Assembly: GCA_020725525.1 (NCBI GenBank)
Contig: DYEX01000121.1
Coordinates: 29,516-93,515, forward strand
DNA: 64,000 nucleotides
Direction of reading: 5' to 3'
Source of the DNA: Desulfovirgula sp.
GTDB lineage: Bacteria > Bacillota > Desulfotomaculia > Desulfotomaculales > Desulfovirgulaceae
Positions within the stretch are counted from its first letter, which is position 1; each line of letters begins with the position of its first letter. A program made the translations under genes and the position numbers. The notes beneath the pieces are model-generated. The model was given only the letters and a program-made list of their open reading frames with translations. It was not told the origin of the DNA and did not search any database. Shown piece by piece: positions 56,633-64,000 of this stretch.

Positions 56633-58018
56633 TTAATTCTCCAGCCCAGCCCGGGCCCGCAAGATAGCCTGCCGCACCGCTTCGGGAGCCGGCCCCCCCA
56701 GCACCCGCCGGGCGGCCACGCATTGCCTGATATCAATGGCCCGGTAGACATCTTCTTCAACCCGGGGGGCAAGATGCCTGAACTCCTCCAGGGACAGTTC
56801 CTCCAGCGATTTACCCCGGGACAGGCAGTAATAAACCAGTTTGCCTGCCTGTTCATGGGCTTCCCGGAAGGGTACACCTTTTTTCACCAGGTAATCCGCC
56901 AGGTCGGTGGCGTTGGTGAAGCCCCCCCTTGCCGCCCCGGCCATATTTTCCGGGCGCACCTTTAAACTGGCCACCATGGGCGTGAAAACCCTCAGGCACT
57001 TTTTGACCGTATCCACGGCATCAAAAAGGGCTTCTTTATCCTCCTGCATGTCTTTATTGTAAGCCAGGGGTAACCCTTTTAACATAGTCAAAAGGGTCAT
57101 TAAATCGCCAAATACCCGGCCGGCTTTGCCCCGGGTCAACTCCGCCACATCGGGGTTCTTTTTCTGGGGCATCATGCTGCTGCCGGTGCTGTAGGCATCA
57201 TCCAGCTCCACAAAGGCAAACTCTGCAGAAGACCAGAGGATAATCTCCTCACAAAAGCGGCTCAAGTGCACCATGATCAAAGCTGCGGCAGCCGTAAATT
57301 CCACCGCAAAGTCCCGGTCACTGACGGCATCCAGGCTGTTTTCCGCCACGGCGGCAAAACCCAGCTGTTCGGCCACATAGGCCGGATCTATGGGAAAGGT
57401 GGTGCCGGCCAGAGCCCCCGCGCCCAGGGGCAGGACATCCGTACGCCGCCGGCAGTCCTGCAGCCTCTCCACATCCCGTCCAAACATCTGCACGTAAGCC
57501 AGTAAATGGTGGGCCAGGGTGACCGGCTGGGCCCGCTGCAGGTGGGTATAGCCGGGCATGACCGTATCCAGGTGTTTTTCGGCCAGATCCAGTAAAGTTT
57601 CCTGCAACTGCCTGAGGAGAGCGATAATGGCGTCAATTTCGTCCTTAAGATACATGCGCACGTCCAGGGCCACCTGGTCGTTGCGGCTGCGGGCGGTGTG
57701 AAGCTTTTTCCCCACCGGGCCGATGCGCTCGATGAGCAATTGCTCTATATTCATATGGATGTCCTCGGCAGCTACCGAAAACTCCACCCGGCCGGCCTCA
57801 ATGTCGGCCAGGATTTCTTCCAGACCCTTTATGATTGCCTGCGCCTCTTCCGGAGCAATAATCCCCTGTTTGGCCAGCATACGGGCATGGGCCATGCTGC
57901 CCCGTATATCATAACGGTACAACCGCTGATCAAAGGAAATGGAAGAATGAAAGTCGTCCACCAGGTGGTCCGTTGCCTTTTGAAAGCGTCCTCCCCACAG
58001 TTTGGTCACTGAAAACAC
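56633..58018 (-). CDS. argH: Argininosuccinate lyase
   Basis: [55 protein letters not shown]. Confidence 0.97.
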   Translation of the reverse strand: MFSVTKLWGGRFQKATDHLVDDFHSSISFDQRLYRYDIRGSMAHARMLAKQGIIAPEEAQAIIKGLEEILADIEAGRVEFSVAAEDIHMNIEQLLIERIGPVGKKLHTARSRNDQVALDVRMYLKDEIDAIIALLRQLQETLLDLAEKHLDTVMPGYTHLQRAQPVTLAHHLLAYVQMFGRDVERLQDCRRRTDVLPLGAGALAGTTFPIDPAYVAEQLGFAAVAENSLDAVSDRDFAVEFTAAAALIMVHLSRFCEEIILWSSAEFAFVELDDAYSTGSSMMPQKKNPDVAELTRGKAGRVFGDLMTLLTMLKGLPLAYNKDMQEDKEALFDAVDTVKKCLRVFTPMVASLKVRPENMAGAARGGFTNATDLADYLVKKGVPFREAHEQAGKLVYYCLSRGKSLEELSLEEFRHLAPRVEEDVYRAIDIRQCVAARRVLGGPAPEAVRQAILRARAGLEN

Positions 58019-58163
58019 TCCTCATAGTAAGAGATATTCAGCTCAACATGTCCCTTTTTTCGCAACGCATATTGTTTTTAGCACCTTCGCAGGGGCAGGG
58101 GGCGTTCCAGCCGCCTGTAGCCCTTTCTCCCCTTCGGGCCAGGTGGATGATTTTACAATTTTG

Positions 58164-58613
58164 CTATCCGATAATTGTCTGGTAAATTTCTTTCTTTTCA
58201 GTTATCAAGTCTTTAGATAAATCCGGTAAAAGCATCAATGAGCCATTCTCTTTCATACCTTCCACGGCCAGATATGCATCCCAATCCCGGTAATAAGAAT
58301 ACGGTCTATTCCCGCCAACCATCACGTCCTCCCACGACCTCCCAAAATACTGCCCGAACCTGTTTTGCAAATCCGTAAAATCTTCTATTTCATCCGGTGC
58401 AATCGTCCAGATACTCCTGAGGTTGCCCACGGCAACCACTTTTCTTCCTGCCTCTCAATCGCATTCATAAAAGTAAATCGGAGTGCCACTCTCCAGATTT
58501 TCCAGCCTTCTACCGTCCATAGTGCCGAAGACCACAAAGGGGTGCCTTATACTCCGGTGCAAAGCATCCCGTAATAAATCATTTGCAATTGCCGCCAGCA
58601 ACACTCTAGACAT
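58164..58613 (-). CDS. Small protein gene interrupted by in-frame TGA at 58455-58457 (pseudogene, recoded gene or two ORFs)
   Basis: MSRVLLAAIANDLLRDALHRSIRHPFVVFGTMDGRRLENLESGTPIYFYECD-[TGA]-EAGRKVVAVGNLRSIWTIAPDEIEDFTDLQNRFGQYFGRSWEDVMVGGNRPYSYYRDWDAYLAVEG... in a single frame. Confidence 0.5.
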
Positions 58614-59028
58614 GACTTAACCCCCCCGTAAAATAAAACAGCTATAACCAGATGATGTTCTCTCAAAACAGTTTGCCCGTCCCTGCGGTTTCATACAACT
58701 CAGGTATAATCATAACAAAAAGATGGGCAAGGTATAGTCGCTACAAAACAAATACTGTCCAGATGGCAATGGGGGCTTGCTACCACCCCTTCAAATTCCG
58801 CCGGCATTCCGTCGATACCCAGAAGAAAAACCGGGTTGCCTGAAAGAGGTACCCGGCGGTAATGCCGCTGAAAGTCCCGGATATCCGGGTTGGGGAGCAC
58901 AGATACGAGCGGCAAACACCATGTAGAGCTGCAAGCCTTATCTAAAGAGGCATAGACATCTGAACGGTTCAAAAATGAGAACGGTACCCCAGGCAAGAGC
59001 TTTCGTACTGCCCAGTGCAACCGGGGTA

Positions 59029-59700
59029 TTACGGTTCTGCACTTCCTTCTTCCAGGATGAGTTCGGGCATGTCGTTTTTTGGTGAATTGACCAACCTCGT
59101 AACGGGGTATATATGCAGCCTTCCCTCATAGGGGCGGAGAAGTTTCCTCAAGATGTGGAAATCTCCAGCCCCAAGCCACTCCTCATATTCTTCCTCGGCG
59201 CTGAGTACAACAGGCATCCTGCTGTGGATCTGTTTCATGGATTCGCTTGCACCGGTCGTAATTATTGCAAAAGAAAAGACGCTTCCTTCTGGAGAATCCC
59301 ACCTGTCCCAGAGGCCGGCAAAGGCAAACACCTCTTTCCCGGGAAGCACTATCCTGTAAGGGGTGCTCCTTCTCCCCTCTCTTTTCCACTCGTAAAAGCC
59401 GTCGGCAGGAACGAGGCACCTTCTTCGGAAGCGAAAGGAGTCCCTGAAAGCAGGCTTTGAAAGTACAGTTTCAGCCCGCGCATTGATGAGCCTACCCCCA
59501 ATTGAGGCGTCTTTCGCCCAGTAAGGTATAAGCCCCCAACGCATAATCTTAAGAAGCCGCCCCGAATCCCCTCCGACGATCACAGGGACGGCCTGCCCGG
59601 GCGCAATGTTGTACCTGGGAAAGTACGGAATACTGCCGGGGACGCGGAAGGTTTTGCTGATTGTTTCCGGAGCAACAGTTAAGGTAAAGCGACCGCAGAT
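59029..59700 (-). CDS. yedK: SOS response-associated peptidase / HMCES (YedK) family
   Basis: [55 protein letters not shown]. Cys expected at residue 2 is preceded by ATC rather than ATG. Confidence 0.92.
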   Translation of the reverse strand: [223 protein letters not shown]

Positions 59701-59763
59701 GACGGGCACCCCCTCCGTGCATGGTGAATTCCCGCCGCTAAAGTGGAAGGGAAAAGGGTAATA

Positions 59764-59961
59764 TTAATGAGTCACGCCGCTTTGCTTTGCTTTTTCTTCT
59801 TCTTTCTGCACCGCATGCCTGTATGGGCAGCGTTCTTCCATTTTCTCTTCTTCCAAACCGCACCCCCAGTAGGTGTAACCTAAAAATAAGCGGCGATACT
59901 TACACCAGCTGCAAAAGGAATGGGTAATCTGTTCCTGCGTCATATCCTTTGCTTTTATCAT
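59764..59961 (-). CDS. Small Cys-rich hypothetical protein
   Basis: 65 aa MIKAKDMTQEQITHSFCSWCKYRRLFLGYTYWGCGLEEEKMEERCPYRHAVQK; ggaggatg-type RBS upstream. Confidence 0.5.
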   Translation of the reverse strand: MIKAKDMTQEQITHSFCSWCKYRRLFLGYTYWGCGLEEEKMEERCPYRHAVQKEEEKAKQSGVTH

Positions 59962-59985
59962 TTTCCATCATCCTCCTCCCTGGAT

Positions 59986-60198
59986 TTACCTGTATTCTGT
60001 TTTAAAAACTGAGTCATGCCGGTTCAACCAGCCCTGGCACTTTCTTTTTCCCGGCGCAGAGGTCACCAGCCACTCTTTGGGTGTAGCCACCACTTTGACT
60101 TTTATTTCCTGCCAGAGTAACTTCGACCCAAATTCAACACCGGGGTGCGCGGCCGCTTCTGCATCCATTTCCCTGATTTCTGCGTCCACCTCAGGCAC
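59986..60198 (-). CDS. Small hypothetical protein
   Basis: 70 aa ORF between the Cys-rich protein and the recombinase; low complexity is not apparent but no family recognised. Confidence 0.35.
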   Translation of the reverse strand: MPEVDAEIREMDAEAAAHPGVEFGSKLLWQEIKVKVVATPKEWLVTSAPGKRKCQGWLNRHDSVFKTEYR

Positions 60199-60238
60199 GG
60201 TGTATTTTATGCCCTTATCAGCACCGGCCGGTTACGTT

Positions 60239-60889
60239 TTATTCTTCTTCCTTCTCCCCATCTTGCGACACTCCCGCAATCAGTTCCCGAAACCCCTGCC
60301 TGACCTTCTTACCGCCCCTGGCCCCGTACAACCGGGCCGAAAAGGACGCAACTATGGCCAGCAGGTCCCGGACCAGTTCAAGACGAACGTCTTCCGGTTC
60401 TTTTTCCGCAATGGCGATTATTTCCACGCCGCAGTATCTCAGGTGCCGCTCGATGTACGAATAACCAAACCGGGCCAGCCGGTCGGGGTATTCGATGATG
60501 AGCTTCATGTATTCGCCCCGCTCGGCCAGCTTGAGTACGTTCATTAAACCGCGGCGCTTCTGGTTTAGGCCGCTGGCCACGTCTGTGAATTCCGCCCTGA
60601 CGGTAAAACCGTTTTCCCGGGCGTACTGCCGCAACCGTTCCACCTGCCGGTCCAGGTTACCTGCGCCGGCCTGCTTTCTGGTGGATACCCGGGCATACAG
60701 GACGACCGCTTCCGGTTCCGCTCTTACCCCTCCTGTTCCCAGAATGCGGTTTATTTCGTCTACCGGGTACCTTCTCTGTCCGCTGGGCAACCTTACCGGG
60801 TTAATTAACCCTCGCTTCTCCCAGGCTCGTAAACGATTTGGATGTACCCCCAGCTTTTTCGCCGCCTGGCTGATGGATAACAATTCCAT
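60239..60889 (-). mobile_element. tnpA: IS607-family serine recombinase (TnpA); TnpB not present
   Basis: N-terminal MerR-like HTH SISQAAKKLGVHPNRLRAWEKRGLINPVRLPSGQRRYPVDEINRILG; catalytic VLYARVSTRKQAGAGNLDRQVERLRQYA; SFSARLYGARGGKK. Confidence 0.93.
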
Positions 60890-61308
60890 GCTTTTATAGT
60901 AACAATATGGTGTGTTTTAGTCAACTATAGTTTATGATTTTGTAGCTGTTACGAACCTCCCTGGCCTATTATCTTTGGGCTATACACACCCAAGACCTGC
61001 ATACCTTATACGGCATGTACCCTGCCTTACCTGCCTCTTCCTGCTCCGGAACTCCACCCGGTTTTTTACGGCTTTAGCCCTAGACTTTTCTCAGTTTCCC
61101 TTTAAAAAGGACTCGACTTTTTACCGCTGCGCTTACCTGATTAGTTTAGATTGATCAAGTTTTCTTTACAGTAAAGCAGGAAATTTAACACATTTGTCAA
61201 ATAAGTCCCTCTGAAAAGGCATTCAAACGGTGAGCGATGAACCCCGGTTTGTATTTTGGGGCGCTTGGACCGGGATGAGCCAGTAGCGCAACCGCCACCT
61301 GCCAGTTT

Positions 61309-62505
61309 ATGTTAAATCGGGGAGGGGCTTTTTTGTTCATGCATTCTTTCACGCATTCTTTTGAGAATTACCAGATTCTTGAATCATTTGACAGCTTAAT
61401 TCACAGCGTTTCTGAAAACCAAAAGCAGTTTCACCAGAAAGTTGAGGAAATCAGAGGCAATCACTACACATCGATAAAAAGTTACTATGAAGAATCGCGC
61501 CGGCTAATCAAAATGCTGAAGGAAACCGCGTTCCTGTGCTCCTTAATGTTTAATATTGATGATGAAAAAAATATTTGCGTCAGTACCTTAAACATTTTAC
61601 AGAAAATGCTCCAGGAAACAATTATGATCAGAATTTTATGCGCCTCCAGCAGTCGCACAAAATTGGATGTTGTCGCTGAAAAGAAATTTGTTGATGATGA
61701 AATTAAAGCAGGGTGTTTAAAAAGCCCGCTCAACTGCATTGCGATCAGAACATGCCGGCCTATAGTTTTTTCACCAGCGGAAAGTACCGTACCATGCCCG
61801 GAAATGATGGACTCACCTGAACAATACGCCTATATTTGCACCCCTTTGATTGCAGAAGGCGTGGCGTTCGGTTGCATAAACATTCTTTTTGCACATGATA
61901 CGGATATAAATTTACTGAAAAGGAATCTCGATTTAATAAACATCCTGGCAGGCTATGCATCGCTGGCAATATATACTAACCGGCTGATCAAAACAGTGAA
62001 AAGGGAAGCATTGACCGATAAATTAACCGGGCTGCCCAACCGGCGCTTTGGCATGGAGGCTTTACAAAATGAGATCAACCGGAGCAAGAGGTACGGCCAT
62101 GTTTTTTCTATCGCGATGGTAGACATCGACCATTTCAAGCTGGTAAATGATTCCTACGGCCACACTGAAGGTGATAAGGTATTGGCGATGATGGCTGATT
62201 TAGCCCGCAAGTGCTTGAGGAATGTTGATTTGGTAGCCAGGTTCGGTGGTGAGGAATTTTTGATTATCCTCCCGGAAACCGATATTAAGAGAGCGTATGT
62301 GGTAATCGAACGGTTTTGTAAAATGTTTAACGAGGCCAGCTTCTCCGATGTTTTATGCGCGAAAAATTTAACCTTGAGTGGAGGCATAGCTCAATTCCCG
62401 CATGATGGGGAAGACGCTCATTCACTGCTCAAGATGGCTGATGAAAGACTTTACCTGGCTAAAAACAGTGGTCGTAACAGGGTGATTGCCGACAAACTGA
62501 ATTAA
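61309..62505 (+). CDS. GAF-like + GGDEF diguanylate cyclase
   Basis: DKLTGLPNRRFGMEAL, RNVDLVARFGGEEFLIILPETD (GGEEF with RxxD five residues upstream); ATG at 61339 is an alternative start. Confidence 0.92.
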   Translation: MLNRGGAFLFMHSFTHSFENYQILESFDSLIHSVSENQKQFHQKVEEIRGNHYTSIKSYYEESRRLIKMLKETAFLCSLMFNIDDEKNICVSTLNILQKMLQETIMIRILCASSSRTKLDVVAEKKFVDDEIKAGCLKSPLNCIAIRTCRPIVFSPAESTVPCPEMMDSPEQYAYICTPLIAEGVAFGCINILFAHDTDINLLKRNLDLINILAGYASLAIYTNRLIKTVKREALTDKLTGLPNRRFGMEALQNEINRSKRYGHVFSIAMVDIDHFKLVNDSYGHTEGDKVLAMMADLARKCLRNVDLVARFGGEEFLIILPETDIKRAYVVIERFCKMFNEASFSDVLCAKNLTLSGGIAQFPHDGEDAHSLLKMADERLYLAKNSGRNRVIADKLN

Positions 62506-62718
62506 TTTTCCGGTTCCTTTTTCCCCTTTCATAAAGTCGTTGGGGTTACCCTTCAAGGCGGCGCAGGCTTCGTTGGTTTTCTGCAACAACCACTGGCGGC
62601 GGTACGCCTCAACAGCCCGGTCAAGGACGGCATACATCGTCTCGCCCGTATATTCGGCTATTTCCTTCAATGTTTTCCACGCTCTGGAGCTGATTCTCAC
62701 GCCGGCTGGCATTTCCAC
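62422..62718 (-). CDS. RHH-type antitoxin-like protein, possibly truncated, antisense overlap with GGDEF 3' end
   Basis: MPAGVRISSRAWKTLKEIAEYTGETMYAVLDRAVEAYRRQWLLQKTNEACAALKGNP; no toxin gene follows. Confidence 0.5.
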   Translation of the reverse strand: MEMPAGVRISSRAWKTLKEIAEYTGETMYAVLDRAVEAYRRQWLLQKTNEACAALKGNPNDFMKGEKGTGKLIQFVGNHPVTTTVFSQVKSFISHLEQ

Positions 62719-62900
62719 CCCTCCAATACCGTTGTGATTTTAGTACGCGCGTGAAACTTTCAGCACGGCATCCAGCAGGTACTTCGTGAAGCCAGTTCGC
62801 CTTGCCTACGTCGTGCAGGTAATCGAGTGGAGTATGTGCATGGTTAACCACCCCTTTCTGTGGTATAATCAATTCAACAAAAATCAGGTGGTGAGAGCAG

Positions 62901-63119
62901 TTGATTTACAAGCTGCCTGTAACAATCAAGCTGTACGATAGGGAGTATATCGCCCGCTGTGAGCCGTTGAGGGCCACCGCCACAGGGGATACCCCGGACG
63001 AAGCGTTAAAAAATTTAAGAGAAGCCATAGACGAAATGATAAGGGAATTCGGCCGGGAAGCAGTATTTCAAGACATCAGCCCCGAAGTTGACGTGCGGGT
63101 GCTTGAGGTAAGCGTATGA
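62901..63119 (+). CDS. HicB-like antitoxin
   Basis: 72 aa YIARCEPLRATATGDTPDEALKNLREAIDEMIREFG. Confidence 0.7.
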   Translation: MIYKLPVTIKLYDREYIARCEPLRATATGDTPDEALKNLREAIDEMIREFGREAVFQDISPEVDVRVLEVSV

Positions 63120-63358
63120 GCGAGTTTCCGGAGCTGAAAAGGAACGAATTCGAGGCTTTTTTATTGCACTTCAGCAAGCCCGGCTCGCTTAAATTCCGCA
63201 ATAACAAATGGGTTGGGTTGAACAGGGAAGGGAAACCTTTCACCGTCCACGTGAAGCACGGAAACACCAGAAAATACCCGCCGCCGCTTGTTGAAGCTGT
63301 CGCAAAGGACTTAAAAGTGTCCATCCATGAGTTCAGGGAGTGGTACAAAAATCTATAA
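63116..63358 (+). CDS. HicA-like small protein
   Basis: 80 aa overlapping HicB stop; GSLKFRNNKWVGLNREGKPFTVHVKHGNTRKYPPPLVEAVAKDLKVSIHEFREWY. Confidence 0.55.
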   Translation: MSEFPELKRNEFEAFLLHFSKPGSLKFRNNKWVGLNREGKPFTVHVKHGNTRKYPPPLVEAVAKDLKVSIHEFREWYKNL

Positions 63359-63451
63359 AAAACACTTCCTCCGGCCAAAATTAATTTGCTCCCCAAAAAG
63401 AAAAAAACGGGTGGTTATAGGGAAGGCAGAACTCCGGTTTAAAGAGATAAA

Positions 63452-63535
63452 CCCAGGAAAATCAAGGGTTCCCTGCGGGACTGCAGCCCGGCCCTCCTGA
63501 AGTTAGAAAACCCGCAAACCCTTGATTTTCCTGGG
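63452..63535. repeat. 19-bp perfect inverted repeat
   Basis: CCCAGGAAAATCAAGGGTT (63452-63470) and AACCCTTGATTTTCCTGGG (63517-63535). Confidence 0.85.
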
Positions 63536-63551
63536 CCTGCGGGTCTTATCC

Positions 63552-63629
63552 TGGTGCGCCTGGCAGGAATCGAACCTGCGCAAGACCCGGCTCCGGAGGC
63601 CGGCGCTCTATCCGCTGAGCTACAGGCGC
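63552..63629 (-). tRNA. tRNA-Arg (anticodon CCG), CCA encoded
   Basis: Minus strand GCGCCTGTAGCTCAGCGGATAGAGCGCCGGCCTCCGGAGCCGGGTCTTGCGCAGGTTCGATTCCTGCCAGGCGCACCA; anticodon loop CTCCGGA. Confidence 0.95.
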
Positions 63630-64000
63630 ATCTAAACAGCTGCACATATTATTATACCAAAACCGCGAAAAAATGCAATAGTAACTATCTGACAAAGCCA
63701 GGATGTATCCGCTGACCGGAAACCGGCTGGCCTGGTTCGCTGCCGTGTTCAAAGAAAAGTTGCTGGAAGCAAGGGCGGAAACTCCGGCCCTCAAAATATC
63801 TCTTTCTACTTCCGGCAACAAAAATCCTGCCCCGGGACAGGAAGAATCAGGTGGGACTGGCCCCTTCGCTTCTGTGAAACAAAAGTCTTCGTCTAAAAGT
63901 TAATCCTGAACAGAGTATCAAGAAGGAAATTGTCATAAGTAAAGCGAATATTTTCTCATCATTCTGAAATCAAAAGCGAGGCAGATGGCAATGAAAGCAG

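Noticed and set aside
58700-59020. 106-aa minus-strand ORF (VLPNPDIRDFQRHYRRVPLSGNPVFLLGIDGMPAEFEGVVA...)
   Set aside because: Parts look protein-like but no family recognised and ends are inconsistent; could be a gene fragment, not listed as a feature.
61225-61231. AAACGGT upstream of the GGDEF gene
   Set aside because: No partner at 21 or 42 bp.
63703-63903. 66-aa + strand ORF near the window end
   Set aside because: No RBS or family evidence.
1-64000. CRISPR arrays, rRNA operons, prophage modules
   Set aside because: No regularly spaced short direct repeats, no rRNA sequence, and no phage structural genes seen.

Overview
The window looks like a chromosomal segment of a Gram-positive anaerobe; a Desulfotomaculum/Pelotomaculum-like host is my inference from gene content. 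Most genes are on the minus strand. The left edge holds a T-box-regulated ilvE-ilvD operon. From about 4 to 52 kb there is a large catabolic region: two AMP-forming acyl-CoA synthetases, acyl-CoA dehydrogenase, EtfAB, two DUF35-thiolase modules (one with an HMG-CoA-synthase-like partner, one with a MaoC hydratase and a thiolase lacking its nucleophilic Cys), tandem acetoacetate-decarboxylase-like genes, a secondary-alcohol dehydrogenase, an Fe-alcohol dehydrogenase, a two-component system, HyuA/HyuB, a 4-hydroxybutyryl-CoA-dehydratase-like protein, a complete TRAP transporter plus dispersed orphan TRAP subunits, and three paralogous double-length nitroreductase-like proteins. The right side (52-64 kb) is a patchwork: argH and an inverted, frameshifted argH 3' remnant, a group II intron 3' remnant, two DUF2148 genes, a YedK/HMCES protein, an IS607-type recombinase without TnpB, a GGDEF protein, TA-like genes and tRNA-Arg(CCG). 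Observations I rate most worth checking: (1) a recurrent TGAACGGT motif with half-sites 21 bp (or 42 bp) apart upstream of five minus-strand operons; (2) two genes whose reading frame continues through an in-frame TGA followed by a bSECIS-like hairpin (a CMD/AhpD-like gene beside a CC/Se-motif gene, and a small gene near argH); (3) a MaoC-DUF35-Cys-less thiolase module resembling the steroid side-chain hydratase/retro-aldolase (ChsH1-ChsH2-Ltp2) arrangement; (4) a bacterial DUF35-thiolase-HMGCS-like trio; (5) several decayed gene remnants.
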